Source: Panonychus citri (Eukaryota > Arthropoda > Arachnida > Trombidiformes > Tetranychidae). From it: a stretch of DNA of 64,000 nt. Under the pieces are notes generated by a model. It was not told where the DNA came from, searched no databases, and saw nothing but the letters and a program-made list of their open reading frames with translations. The stretch spans positions 1 through 64,000 of the forward strand of contig NW_026515414.1 of the NCBI RefSeq assembly GCF_014898815.1, read 5' to 3'. A program made the translations under genes and the position numbers. The number at the start of each line of letters is the position of its first letter. Positions within the stretch are counted from its first letter, which is position 1. This document shows, piece by piece, positions 12,324 to 22,472 of this stretch.

Positions 12324-14591
12324 ATGGGAAACAACAATGGCAAAAACACATCAGGACAATACAATAATCGACCTCATTCTGTTCTTGGTGTTCGAGGTGA
12401 TGAGCGATACACTTTGACAGATCCTGATGTACTTTCCCGTTATTATCACTCACCTTCTCTTCACCCTCACCCTCATCACCTTTCTCCACATTCACATCAC
12501 TCTAATCAAGATAAATTAGCTAATAAGATATCCGGTAAAGCTATTCTTCCTCCTCTGCCAAGATCACATTCGTTTCATCAAATCCTCCGACCCACTGAAA
12601 ATGGGGTTAACCTTATTCAGAAAGGGACCATTCGAGGTATCGATCACCATCGTCATCATAATTCAGGCAAAGAGTTATTATTAACTCCACCCGATGATAT
12701 ACTTAATCCTGAGTTAAATGCAATATTACGTGAAAGAAGGTGTAAAAGTGAAGCTGATCTACTGGGCGACGGAGATATTGATGATACAACTGCCCAAGAA
12801 GATAAGTCAACATCCGATAAAAGCACCGAGAGATCGATTGAAGGATTAAGAAAGGGTTTAGGTAACGGAGTGGCAGCGAGGATCCAGCGTGCGAAGTATA
12901 AAGCACCAGCACCACCAGTTCCAGTTAATCGAATGACAAATGATGCACCAAATGGGAACAATAATAATGAATACAATCCAATTCGGTCTAATGGTGATCT
13001 TAAAATGTCATCTTCATCCATGATGTTCATTTATTCAGATTCAAATAATCGAGATAGTAAAAGGAGTTTACAAGCCAAAGAAAAGTCAACGCCATCAGCT
13101 GATTCGAATAAATCTAAATTAGGTTTAATCCGTCGGTTAAGTGATAAATCATATTTTCCTATTGGTCGTAGTTCGAGTGCCAAGAATTGTCCAGAATTGA
13201 ATAATTCGTCAACACATAAAGACAATTTTGTTCTGTTACCCAGATTAAAGGGATCACCTTCACCCAATTTCGACTCGAATCATGGAAAAAGAGACGATCG
13301 ATACACCAACTACGACGAAATGAACTGTCACATTTATCCAGAATCAAACGAACCTTCACTCAATGAAATAAACGATTTCATTGCTAAAGAATTGGCTTTG
13401 AGATCATCTGTCAATGATTCTCCCAATGGGATGAGCGATAAAGATCAAGGAGCAAGTGATGCAAATGAAAATGGTCGACGAGGAGTAAGCAAAATGTTCA
13501 AAAGAGATAAAATGAACGATAAAAATAATCGATTAATTTCTGGTTCAAACGAACAGCTAATTAAAAATACTAAGCCAACCCAATTACCGCCGGTGTTTGA
13601 TGACAATTTCATCTTAAAACGGACAACTCCAAATGCTGGACTAAACCAAGACTCGAGAGGCTACAATGGACCGAACGGGATCAGTAATAAGAAAGCACTT
13701 GATCTTTATCCATCAAAGATTAACAATTATGAGTTTGACAGAAACAAATACAATCAAGAAGGTCAAATGTCACCTAAACTTGGAATATCAAATATGATGT
13801 CAAATAAAACTCGTGCTCACCAGAATCTAAATGGTCCAATCAACCACAATATTCAGTCCAATCACCATTCTTATCATCTTGACGGATTAATTGGTCCAGA
13901 CCGATTACTTAATTGTTCATCTCCTTCCTCACCAGATTATCAACGATCATCCAACCATAATCAAAGACAATCATCAGCAAATCATCGATCCCAATGGATC
14001 TTAGGAAACTATCCAAGAGAAACCACACCAATTTCGTTGTCATCATCTCCCTCAGTTCCACCTCCTCCTCCTCCTACTCTTCCATTCATCTCTGGTGATT
14101 GTTCAAATCTCTCTTCAAATAGAAAAGAGGAAAGTATCACTCGATTGGACTCTTTGAAACACCTTAATCACTCATCGATCAGTGACAGCGCCAATTATTC
14201 AGATGAAGATGATGAAGAAGAGATTAAGGTTGTTCTTAAACCTTATCTTCCACCACCTCGTCGTTTACCCTTCAACGAAGAGCCAATAATCATAGTTGAT
14301 GATCTGTTCAATAGCGACGATAACAATGTAAATAAGTGTCCACCATTATCATCGAATCGTCAACAATGTTGGACTCCGATGGAAGACTTGACAAGCTCAG
14401 AAGAGGAAGATCTTGATGAAGACGATGATGATGGAATTCATTGTGACCCACAATCAGAAGATGAAGATGGATTGAATAAGAGAGATGTTAGAGAGCTGAT
14501 TAACGACTATAATACAAGATTCACCCTAAAGAATCAGCTGAGAACCATAATTCAGAATAATAAATTAAGATCATCACAAGGATATCCTTAA
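12324..14591 (+). CDS. Intronless 755-aa low-complexity protein, possible N-myristoylation
   Basis: A single open frame. I start at ATG 12324 because the protein then opens MGNNNGKNTS, with Gly2 and a small residue downstream as in N-myristoylation sites; no in-frame ATG precedes it. The chain is His/Ser/Asn-rich and mostly disordered. Visible pieces are: His-Pro tracts (residues 45-65), a conserved-looking RRCKSEADLL (about 138), a basic helix followed by proline, ARIQRAKYKAPAPPVP (about 183), a run of six prolines (about 577), VVLKPYLPPPRRLP (about 640), an acidic Glu/Asp cluster (about 690-725) and a helical C-terminus. The pattern suggests a membrane-anchored adaptor binding SH3 or actin-regulating proteins. 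I do not recognise the family. A poly(A) signal follows at 14744. Confidence 0.85.
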   Translation: MGNNNGKNTSGQYNNRPHSVLGVRGDERYTLTDPDVLSRYYHSPSLHPHPHHLSPHSHHSNQDKLANKISGKAILPPLPRSHSFHQILRPTENGVNLIQKGTIRGIDHHRHHNSGKELLLTPPDDILNPELNAILRERRCKSEADLLGDGDIDDTTAQEDKSTSDKSTERSIEGLRKGLGNGVAARIQRAKYKAPAPPVPVNRMTNDAPNGNNNNEYNPIRSNGDLKMSSSSMMFIYSDSNNRDSKRSLQAKEKSTPSADSNKSKLGLIRRLSDKSYFPIGRSSSAKNCPELNNSSTHKDNFVLLPRLKGSPSPNFDSNHGKRDDRYTNYDEMNCHIYPESNEPSLNEINDFIAKELALRSSVNDSPNGMSDKDQGASDANENGRRGVSKMFKRDKMNDKNNRLISGSNEQLIKNTKPTQLPPVFDDNFILKRTTPNAGLNQDSRGYNGPNGISNKKALDLYPSKINNYEFDRNKYNQEGQMSPKLGISNMMSNKTRAHQNLNGPINHNIQSNHHSYHLDGLIGPDRLLNCSSPSSPDYQRSSNHNQRQSSANHRSQWILGNYPRETTPISLSSSPSVPPPPPPTLPFISGDCSNLSSNRKEESITRLDSLKHLNHSSISDSANYSDEDDEEEIKVVLKPYLPPPRRLPFNEEPIIIVDDLFNSDDNNVNKCPPLSSNRQQCWTPMEDLTSSEEEDLDEDDDDGIHCDPQSEDEDGLNKRDVRELINDYNTRFTLKNQLRTIIQNNKLRSSQGYP

Positions 14592-17140
14592 TATCCTTAA
14601 TTGTGATCAAACTATCCAATTAACTTAAACTGTTATCCTTTAATTTTATTTAATAATATCCTTCGTTATTTACATTCACTTATATTATCAATTTTTGGCT
14701 TAATTGTTCAATCATATTCACCTGACCAGATTAATTTAATCTCAATAAACTTTTTTGTTTTTGTTTTCATTGGACTCAAACTTATTTCCTATGATGGTTG
14801 AACCTTGCAGGTTAATTTCATGAGAATCCATTTGATATAATTAACTCGTTTACAATCAAATTAATGTTTCATTATGTTATTAATTGTATTACGGATTACG
14901 GATAGAAAGTATTAGATTAAAATTTGTAGCAATTAAATTTGCTTGACCATTTCGGTCAAGTAACTTGAAAAACAATGACTGACACAATCAGATATTTGAT
15001 TACAGTTATTCATGTAATTTGTTCAGCACTAATCAACAACAATGAAAATGATTATTTGATAAACTCATAATCAAATTCATGATCTAATTACTAACAAACA
15101 TTTAGTCATTTTTGTGCAAATTCATTTAAAGTTCAGATTAAATTGATGGATAGAGAAAAGATCAACTTTCATTGATGAAAAAACTGTTAGTTAATTGTGA
15201 ATGAGTATAAAGTCAATTTCCTTCTTTGATTATCTTCCTTTATTTTTTAATCAATTTAATCAACAAGACTGACCAATCCTTCAATTGTATTAATTTCATC
15301 CAATATCAACCCTAATTTGTTTACGCCATTAAAATGAGAAATAGAAAAGTAGAAACAAAATTTGATTGATTGGTTGTGGACAGAACTTAATCTAATGATT
15401 AGCTGATTAAATAATACACTAATTGACCTAATTAAGATTAGCCCAATGTTAGTTACTGATTAGGAAGCTAAACTTGATTAATAGAATGATTGATCTCTTT
15501 ATTGTTTTATTCTAATTTTTCCTTCCCATTGTTGTATCTTTAATATCGTTTTGGTTATAATAATAACTTGAAGAGATCGCCTTTGGATCCACTGAGGTCA
15601 GAAAGATGACCTTAACCCTTGACAATCTCGATTGGATTCGAATCATGAACTTGATTAACTTGCGCTTATATATAATTAGAAAAAGGAAATTCTCAATCTT
15701 TGGTGAGTTATTTAATAGAAAGATGGAAGTTCTCGGTTCAGTAGCTGATAAAATAGTTTTATTACTCATTCCCCCTGAAAATGCCCATGAAACTATTGAT
15801 CGTTTGATATTTATTAGTATATTTGAGTTAATGATTCGGACGATCAAAGGTTAAGTGTATTGATGGATTTTCGGTAACCGGAAATAAGATTAAAAGAGAT
15901 CCTGATATTAAATCGCTTGAAAGTTAAATCTTATTTTTCTATGTATCCATTGTGTCAACACTCATTCAAAAAGTGAATCAATTGTAAACAATTTATCTTA
16001 TCAAATTGAAAATATTGTGCAATTATCATGAATCAAAGTTTTCGGTTTCGGTTTGCCAGAAAAAAAGTGATACTTGAAATCACGTAATCATTTCAATGGT
16101 TGCAGATGAATAGTCTTTGGTTGAGATGATTATGGTCACAATTACTTTTAATGTTCATTCAAACGAAACCTGTGAAGTCTTTATCATGCCTCATCAGATA
16201 GAAACAGTTTATAAACTCATTGAATTGACAATTTTTAATGAAAAATTTGAAACAACAAGTTTAATCGACACTTTTTTCACCAACCATTGGATAGAAGATT
16301 CAAAATTGAATGGATTTGTAACCCTTTATTCATGGATAATGAAGTCGGATGTTAATTGTTCATTGTATTAATGTTAAGATTGAAAAGAAATCACAATGAA
16401 TCAAAACAGCCTGTTGATTGTTTTTTCCATGAGATTATTACCAATACTGATCACTAATTATTGGGAGAATTAAAAACAAGAGCAGAATAATTAACTGTAA
16501 TTAAGTGTACGAAGAGTTGATAGCTGCCAAAATTTGGAAATAATTAAAAAATTCAAGTATTATTAGAAATTAATTGCTCTTATTTAATTATAGTTTTAAC
16601 TCTAATTATTGAGTAAAGTTGGAAATTAGTAATGGCGATTGAGGTGTTTAGTTTAGAGGAACAATTAGATTTAATTGTAACAATAATTATCGTTTTATAA
16701 TTAAGTCTATATCCAATTGCTACAAAGATAACATCATCGTCTCTGTCTCGTGGCCTTCATATCATGAGATAAGTTGTGATGTTTATTATATCATCAATCA
16801 ATCGATAACTTAAATTTGCTACTAATAAACAGGTTCCAATGATTATCGCAATTTGAATTGTTATCAAGAGCAAAATCAACATCCACCAACGAAGGCACAA
16901 GAACATCAACTGAATGGTTCAAGATAAACTTTCAAATAAAATTGTTTGTTCACTGAAAATGGAATAAAATTCATCAATGAAATTAAGGATAAACATCTTC
17001 TGATTGCTGGCTAATTAACAATTATATTGCAGATTGACGATGATCTATGATAACATGAATTCTCCATCAGGAATCACCTTCAGTTTATAACAAATAAAAG
17101 ATTTGAATGAAACGATTTGGCCAAAAACACTCAACTGTAA
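14592..17140. other. Intergenic A+T-rich DNA left of the Polinton
   Basis: Beyond the 3' UTR of the preceding gene I see only short ORFs (such as 82 codons at 15606-15854) without recognisable features or splice structure. The stretch ends at the target-site duplication of the mobile element. Confidence 0.6.
14744..14749 (+). promoter_or_regulatory. Candidate poly(A) signal AATAAA
   Basis: AATAAA about 155 bp after the stop of the 12324-14591 gene, followed by a T-rich stretch that could be the downstream element. Correct strand and distance for that gene. Confidence 0.5.
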
Positions 17141-17146
17141 TAGTGG
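17141..17146. repeat. Left target-site duplication TAGTGG
   Basis: TAGTGG directly precedes the left terminal repeat; the same six bases occur at 34414-34419 around the right end. Polintons make 6-bp duplications. The T at 34414 can be counted either as the last base of the element or the first of the duplication, so the safe shared core is AGTGG. Confidence 0.85.
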
Positions 17147-17245
17147 AGTAGTAGTTAAAATACACAGTTGAGCACACTTTTTCTGTTTTCTTTCTTTTCT
17201 TTCTCTTTCTTTTTTTCTTTCTTTATACACAGTATGAACCACTTT
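17147..17245 (+). repeat. Left terminal inverted repeat
   Basis: Begins AGTAGTAGTTAAAATACACA and matches the reverse complement of the right end with one 1-base gap over the first 35 bases. Inward it becomes a pyrimidine tract (CTTTCTTT...) and then repeats ACACAGT followed by a CACTT-like motif at about 17227, mirroring the right end. The roughly 100-bp extent is approximate because the pyrimidine tract has drifted. Confidence 0.9.
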
Positions 17246-17276
17246 TCTCTTACTTTTTCTTTCTTTGGATACACAA

Positions 17277-17933
17277 ATGAGTCACTTTGTAACGAGACAG
17301 TCTATTTATAGCCGACATATTTTCTCAGGTATAAATAGAGCTGACGATTTCAATTTTCTTTTAATCATGGTTGAATCGTTTGACGAGTATGATCAAATAG
17401 CAAGAATATACCCATACAGATATCATTACAATTATAATGGTATTGGTGGTTCAAGACCACGTCATCCAGAGTACAGAAACCCTATAACTCGTCTTGAATC
17501 ATTTGTTAATTGGCCAAGGCCGGATATAGACATCGGAAAGTTAACAGACGCTGGATTTTTCTACGAAGGTAACGAAGATAAAGTAGTTTGCTTCCATTGT
17601 GACAGTGTACTTTTCAATTGGCAGACAGATGATGATCCATTCGTTGAACATGGTATACATAGCAAAAACTGCTATTTTATGTATGTAAAATGTGGTTGCG
17701 ATTTTCCTTTACGTTGTGTTTTAGAAACTAAACCACAAATACCAAAACCAGAACTACCGAGAGTGGATATCGGCAGATACAAGTGTAAAATCTGTAGAGA
17801 AAAGGAAATTGGTTGTATTTTCCATCCTTGTGAACATACAGTGTCTTGTACGGACTGTGCAATTGATCTTGATTCGTGTCCAATTTGTAAAACTAGTATT
17901 CGAAAAATACTACGTTTATCACTAGTTGATTAA
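17277..17933 (+). CDS. Inhibitor-of-apoptosis protein, one BIR and one RING (element-encoded)
   Basis: The first ATG in the open frame is 17277; ATG 17369 (MVESFDEYD) is an equally likely start. The middle holds a canonical BIR: RLESFVNWP, then GFFYEG, then the zinc ligands in the spacing C-x2-C-x16-H-x6-C (CFHC ... EHGIHSKNC). The C-terminus is a C3HC4 RING (CKIC, CEHTVSCTDC, CPIC). IAPs of this form bind caspases or their activators and act as E3 ubiquitin ligases; baculoviruses use them to block apoptosis of infected cells, so suppression of host cell death is the inferred role. The gene sits at the extreme left of the element, right after the terminal repeat, and its stop TAA directly abuts the next ATG. 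It is uninterrupted, unlike most neighbours. Confidence 0.9.
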   Translation: MSHFVTRQSIYSRHIFSGINRADDFNFLLIMVESFDEYDQIARIYPYRYHYNYNGIGGSRPRHPEYRNPITRLESFVNWPRPDIDIGKLTDAGFFYEGNEDKVVCFHCDSVLFNWQTDDDPFVEHGIHSKNCYFMYVKCGCDFPLRCVLETKPQIPKPELPRVDIGRYKCKICREKEIGCIFHPCEHTVSCTDCAIDLDSCPICKTSIRKILRLSLVD

Positions 17934-18480
17934 ATGGTGCTTTGTGAAGAAATTGTTATCAACAATATTGTAATATCATTTAAATTGAATAATAAGTTGG
18001 ATCGACAAATCGTGAAAGCATGTTGTCCATCTGTTGATTATCCCAAACGTTTTTCAGGAGGAATACTGAAGCTTGATGGTGGTTGTTTATTAATATTCAA
18101 TTCTGGTAAGATCAATGTTACAGGAGTAAAAATCATGCTGCATATGAGCTAATTGACAAGTTTTGTGATCTTTATCCAGATAATTTATATAAAAGAAGCT
18201 AAGGTAGTAAATATTGTCGCACATCTGAGATTAAATTTAATTTCAAATATTATCATCTCAATAAATTTCCTTATTATTCATATGAGCCTGAACTATTTCT
18301 GGTGTACATGTTAAAGTCGATAACACAAAATTTTATCATCTTCAAAAGAACCGACGAGTTACTGTTACTGGTATTCGTGACATTATCGATATAGAAAATA
18401 CTTCATTCTGTTTGAACAATTATATAAAGGATAATTTTTTCTTAGTAAAAGTTAATCATGGACAAAGCGGAAGAATATAG
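17934..18480 (+). pseudogene. TATA-box-binding-protein-like gene, frameshifted
   Basis: The first frame (17934-18152) looks like the first TBP repeat: an NNIV strand, a KLD step, YPKRFSGGIL, then LLIFNSGKINVTGVK, which fits the TBP signature of F-x-G followed by LIF-x-SGK-x-x-x-TGxK. After a frame change near 18130 a helix (AAYELIDKF) continues as in TBP. A second repeat starts near 18205 (VVNIVAHL), and in shifted frames shows SYEPELF at about 18280-18299 and RRVTVTGIRD at about 18350-18380. In cellular TBP the same SYEPELF block opens the second-repeat core. Frame changes near 18130, 18200, 18235 and 18298 make this copy broken. TBP binds TATA boxes to nucleate preinitiation complexes; some large DNA viruses encode divergent versions. 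Identification rests on motif order and two-repeat architecture, not on a search. Confidence 0.75.
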
Positions 18481-18687
18481 GATTTGGCAAGAAGGTTCTC
18501 GGTACAAATATTGGTTCTATTATCAATGGTGGTAACTGCTATCCAATATAGTATTCAAGACGGAAACTTACCACTTTGGACAGCACTTTTGATCATCACT
18601 TGGTTATCTATTACCGACCCTCGTTACAGAAATTATAAAGCTGAAGATAGAAAATCTTCTCCCAATGTATCAGTCATCATCAATTGA
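18458..18687 (+). pseudogene. Small unknown protein with a hydrophobic segment, frameshifted
   Basis: ATG 18458 overlaps the end of the TBP-like frame and opens MDKAEEYRIWQEGSRYKYWF; it stops at about 18535 unless the frame changes. The adjoining frame continues to 18687 with LPLWTALLIITWLSI, a likely membrane helix, then a charged tail. The gene appears to be a membrane protein of about 75 residues with one frame break near 18530. Short TM proteins are common between the capsid and ATPase genes of Polinton-like viruses. Function unknown. Confidence 0.45.
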
Positions 18688-18728
18688 ATTTATTTATTAA
18701 ATGAATAAAGAAATTAATTAAACACAAA

Positions 18729-19352
18729 ATGTATTCTGTTCATTTGAAGCATCCATTCACAATGTATCTGGGCCTACAGGCTCTGGTAAGACATACTTTG
18801 TGCGAAATATGATAAACCTAGCAGAGAAAATTTGTGACCCCCCTCCAGTTAAAATAACCTACTTTTATGGAGAATATCAAAAAGAATTTAGTTCAATGAG
18901 TAATGTTACTTTTGTAGAAGGGCTCCAAGAGGATATGATTAACCAAGCCGGAGGAGCTGACCCTGAATGGATAATAATAGATGATTTAATGTTTGAAGCA
19001 GCTAATCAGAGTTTTATAAGTAATCTTTTTACACGTGGTTCACATCATCGTAATATATCAGTAATTTTTATAACTCAAAACTTTTTTGTTAAAGGTAAAG
19101 AGATGAAATATTAGTTTAAATAGTCAGTATGTAGTGTGTTTCAAAATCCGAGAGACAAATCAATGATTTCAAATATTGCGCGTCAAATGTTTCCATCAAG
19201 GATTAAAAACTTCAACAGATCTTCGAAGATGCTACATCGAACCTTATTCATATCTGTTCTTTGATTTGAAACCTGATACACCTGAAAAGCTTCGATTATT
19301 AGCCAACAATTTCAATGAAAATGATGACCCAATGTATGTTTATCCACTATAA
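18729..19352 (+). pseudogene. FtsK/HerA-type genome-packaging ATPase, frameshifted
   Basis: The gene opens at ATG 18729 with a KHPFTMYL block and changes frame near 18770 just before the Walker A motif GPTGSGKT (18773-18796). Walker B is WIIIDDLM (about 18969-18992), followed by the sensor-like ITQNFF (about 19070). A frame change near 19105 leads into LNSQYVVCF, another near 19145 into NPRDKSMISNIARQMFP, all conserved in Polinton ATPases; the natural stop is at 19350-19352. The family pumps linear dsDNA into preformed capsids. The order of motifs and about 205 codons in total fit the family. At least three frame changes inactivate this copy. Confidence 0.85.
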
Positions 19353-19366
19353 TTTATATAAAAGAA
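19349..19366 (+). promoter_or_regulatory. TATA-like motif upstream of the 19391 gene
   Basis: ATAATTTATATAAAAGAA overlaps the ATPase stop and ends 24 bp before the next ATG. The identical 18 bases occur at 18180-18197 inside the TBP-like gene, and ATATAAAAGAAG and ATATAAAAGACG occur near 19793 and 19851. A core TATATAAAAG is a strong TATA box. Its recurrence in an element that also encodes a TBP-like protein is suggestive; promoter activity is inference. Confidence 0.45.
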
Positions 19367-19390
19367 ATTGTTGTTTTAACGTTATTCAAC

Positions 19391-19734
19391 ATGACAGTTG
19401 AAGGAGTCATCAAGTGTCTACCGACATTAAAAAGACTTGCTAATGAAAAATCAAAAACTGAAAGAAATAAGTTATTAAGAAAATCAAAGTCTTGTATATT
19501 CTATGCAATTTCAGATATAAGTAAAAACACACTAAACGGAAATATACCTATCAATCAAATACAACAAAGGAAAATTGGCAAGTTTAGGCTCAGATAAGAC
19601 TCTTATCAAGAAAGTCAGGGTTCCTTTAAAGAAACGTAAAGAAATTGTGTATCAAACAGGTGGAGCTTTCACCAGCACTACTGTTACCTGCTCTATCATA
19701 CTTTGGTGAAAAGTTGATTATCAAGTACATGTAA
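19391..19734 (+). pseudogene. Small basic protein conserved in Polintons, frameshifted
   Basis: ATG 19391 opens a helical basic protein with CLPTLKRLANEKSKTERNKLL, AISDISKNTLNGNIP and IQQRKIGKF. After a frame change near 19575 the block TLIKKVRVPLKKRKEIVYQTGGAF follows, split over the window's second frame, and after another near 19680 the end is a hydrophobic LLPALSYFG with stop TAA at 19732-19734. A gene with this leucine/lysine pattern and a terminal QxGG block is, to my knowledge, common beside the ATPase and integrase genes of metazoan Polintons. I know of no demonstrated function; nucleic-acid binding is possible. The stop overlaps the next ATG by one base. Confidence 0.6.
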
Positions 19735-19912
19735 TGAACACAATATCAAAGATGGTGTTAATTCCAGAAAAGAATATCAATTACTAAAAACAATATAAAA
19801 GAAGTTCAAGAAGTTGTTGACAAACCGATCGAACCCACTTTTAGATGAATATAAAAGACGTTCAATAAAGCCGTTAAGGAGTTTGAAAAGAGACCACTGA
19901 AAAGAAAAATAA
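19734..19912 (+). pseudogene. Remnant of a small Polinton ORF
   Basis: ATG 19734 overlaps the preceding stop (TAATG). It reads MNTISKMVLIPEK and then stops; one base out of frame the sense continues with a YQLLK block and a charged stretch rich in Lys, Glu and Phe up to about 19905. Probably a small helical protein gene broken by frameshifts. No function can be assigned. Confidence 0.35.
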
Positions 19913-21014
19913 ACACTCCCAATTATAAAATGGGAGCGTGAAGAAATTCTGAAGAATATTTATTATGACATTAACAATGGAAGTTTTGGTGGTGTTAATC
20001 GACTATTTGTTGCCAGGAGAGTTGATCCGAGCATTGACATAAATTTTGTCAAAGATTGGTTACAAGGTCAAGAGACATATACAAATTTTCGATCAAGAAA
20101 AAGAACTTTCACGTTTACCTGTATTAGTTGATAGGCTGGATGAACAATGGCAAGTGATGGATATGTCATATTGGGCTAAAGATAATAATAATAACCGCTA
20201 TCTACTGGTAGTAATTGACGTATTGAGTAGATTTGCCTGGGTTGAGTCTGTTAAAGACAAATCATCATCAACAATTACAGGTACTTTTAGGAAACTATTT
20301 GACAATGGAAGAAAACCAGAAAAGTTACAAACTGATCAAGGTAAAGAGTTTAAAAACAAAAGATTCCAAGACTTTTGTTCAAGTGTTGGAGTTCATTATT
20401 TCACAACAACAGACAATTCGGTAAAATGTGCATTAGCTGAAAGATTTATAAGAACTTTAAGAGCAAAAATATACAGGTATATGTACCACAATAAATCAAA
20501 TAGATATATTGATGATTTACAAAAGATTGTTGATAATTACAACAATTCATTCCATAGAACAATTAAAACAAGCCCAAATTTGGTGACCAAGGACAACCAA
20601 CAGGAAATAGTTCAAACAATTCAAAGATCAATAAAATCAAGACCTAAAAAGCAGAGAACAATTAAAGTAGATGATCATGTGAAAATTCCTCTCAACCCAA
20701 TGACTGGTGAAAAGGGTGCTAGTCAACAATGGACTGATGAGGTGTTCAAAGTTGCAAGAGTTAAAGAGACACCTGGTCATACTGTTTACAAGCTGAAAGA
20801 CTTGATGGATGAAAAAATTACATCAATTTTCTATCCAGAAGAAGTCCAAAAGGTTAAATATGACCCTAATTCAGAGTATAGAGTGGCAAAAGTACTTGAT
20901 CGTGTTTATGATCGAAGGAAAAGATTATATAAGCACTTGATACGATGGGAAGGATGGCCAAAAAAGTTTGATACCTGGATCTGGGACGAAAGCAAGACGA
21001 ATAAAGATGGATAG
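19913..21014 (+). pseudogene. Polinton integrase with C-terminal chromodomain, 5' part frameshifted
   Basis: The N-terminal part is in one frame (about 19913-20110: NNGSFGGVNRLF, VKDWLQ) and the remainder is a long open frame after a change near 20110. It carries the retroviral-type DDE core: DEQWQVMDMSYW (first acid region), RYLLVVIDVLSRFAWV, LQTDQGKEF (second acid), and ALAERFIRTL (Glu about 35 residues later). The C-terminus is a chromodomain: YRVAKVL, then HLIRWEGWPKKFDTW with its aromatic residues. The enzyme inserts the linear element and makes the short target duplication; the chromodomain probably steers it to chromatin. The segment around the first Asp looks shortened, so catalysis is doubtful even apart from the frame break. 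No ATG is seen for the N-terminus. Confidence 0.9.
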
Positions 21015-22001
21015 AGACTCATTCACAATTGATCTCGTTTCAAATGGATCAATGAATTTTTACCCTGAAAACACAATTTCAGCTTTTCAAAATCGAATTG
21101 ATCCTCCTCTGGAGTTGAATGGGGATTGGGAAGCAGCTTTAACAGAAGTATATTTTCCACTTAAATTTGCTGGGGAAGCTGAGATTAAATATAGATTAAA
21201 AATTAAGCGTTTTTACTCTTTTACAAATGAAAAAATTTTTGCTATGACTAATGATTGGGTTTATGTGTCGAGTACAAAAACAGTACCATTTTTTTTGAAC
21301 GATTCTCCTGAAAAAATTTTAAAGAGTTTACAACAAAGTTTTGATGAAGCGATGAAAGAGTTACCAAACGAGTACATAAAAGAGACTACACCTGCTGACT
21401 ATCCGTTGAGAATCGGAACTGATAAACTACAGATCGGTGTACACTACTTTGGTGTGGATTCTATGGGAATCTCAGTAAACTATGGACTTGACTTTCCCAA
21501 AGTAAAATGTTCATTTTCAACAACGCAGGCGAGTACCAGAGACCTTTAAATATTATCTTCAGAAAATGAAAGACCTTCTTGAGAATAATTTACACGGTTG
21601 CATTTATGTACCAATATTTGACATAAAAGTAAAAAGGTCTTGGGGATTGATAAACTTGAAGATGATTGGTGGTCCGCAAATAAGGTTGCTTCCTCCGTCT
21701 CTAAAATTCAATTTGGACGCTGCAAACGATAAAATTTTTAATGTATTTATACACTGATATCATACGTGATCATATGATCGGTGGCACACAAGCTCCTGTA
21801 CTTCGAGCTGTCCCATTAACAAGTGGGATTTTTAAGGACATTGGGTATTGTACTTTTAATCAAAGGATATATTACCCTATTCGAAAAAACCATATTGAAA
21901 GCATAAGTGTATTGGCAACACATGATAGTGGAGATCAGGTAGCCTTTGAGGGTAAAGGAAGAATGTTTCTAAGTTTAGACTTTCGTAAAAAAGTTGTATA
22001 A
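21007..22001 (+). pseudogene. Penton-like minor capsid protein, frameshifted
   Basis: ATG 21007 overlaps the integrase stop by 8 bp and opens MDRDSFTIDLVSNGSM, then FYPENTISAF and ELNGDWEAALTEVYFP, the N-terminal pattern of the Polinton minor (penton, single jelly-roll) capsid protein. The frame ends at 21549. The continuation is in two further frames: 21566-21757 and 21741-22001, the latter with YTDIIRDHMIGGTQAPVLR and a C-terminal GRMFLSLDFR strand. Together these give about 330 codons, the family size. Pentons form the vertices of the icosahedral particle. Frame changes near 21540 and 21740 break the gene. Confidence 0.8.
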
Positions 22002-22472
22002 AGACCAACATCGTCTAAACTATCATCGATATGCATCGAAAAGCTTATTAAAGATAGTGACTTTAGTCATTATTACTCAAGTCAAACTGGTTCTGGATTT
22101 GGTGATATTAGAGTTGTTAGAGCACCACGTTACCAACGAGGGTACGGATTCGGTAGTTTTATATCAAGACTTGCTATGCCACTAATTAAATATCTTGGAC
22201 AGGAAGCTTTAGATAAGGGAGTACAACTTGGTAAAAAAGTCGCTCAAGACCCAAAAATTCAACAAGCACTCAAGACTGGGGTAACTAATCTAGCATCAAA
22301 GGGTCTAACGAAACTTCAACAGAAGGTTGAGAGTATCCAAAAAGGTAAAGGAAGAAAAAGGTTATATAAAAGGAAAACAATTAAAAAGAAAACAACAGGT
22401 AAAAAGAGACCAGTCAACAAGACAAAGAGAAAATCAAAGAGAACATCTCGTGACATTTTCAACAAGAAATAA
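22002..22472 (+). pseudogene. Basic virion core-like protein, start unclear
   Basis: One frame is open from about 22002 to TAA 22470-22472. It contains HYYSSQTGSGFGDIRVVRAP, then YQRGYGFGSFISRL, PLIKYLGQEALDKG and a very basic tail (GKGRKRLYKRK, KKTTGKKRPVNKTKRKSKR). The Gly-rich QRG-G-GS-F block followed by a Lys/Arg tail is typical of the DNA-condensing core protein of adintovirus-like Polintons. The only ATG in frame is 22176, which would discard the conserved N-terminal block, so the authentic start has probably been lost or lies in a shifted frame upstream. The stop overlaps the capsid ATG (TAATG). Confidence 0.6.

Noticed and set aside
12656..13359. Minus-strand ORFs of 66-124 codons inside the 12324-14591 gene
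   Set aside because: Antisense shadows of a continuous 755-codon frame.
15606..16371. ORFs of 82 and 84 codons left of the Polinton
   Set aside because: Isolated, no domain, no intron signals or codon bias; the second has no ATG at its 5' end.
21994..22185. 63-codon ORF between penton and core-like genes
   Set aside because: The adjoining frame carries the conserved QTGSG and QRGYGFGS blocks and is clearly the coding one.
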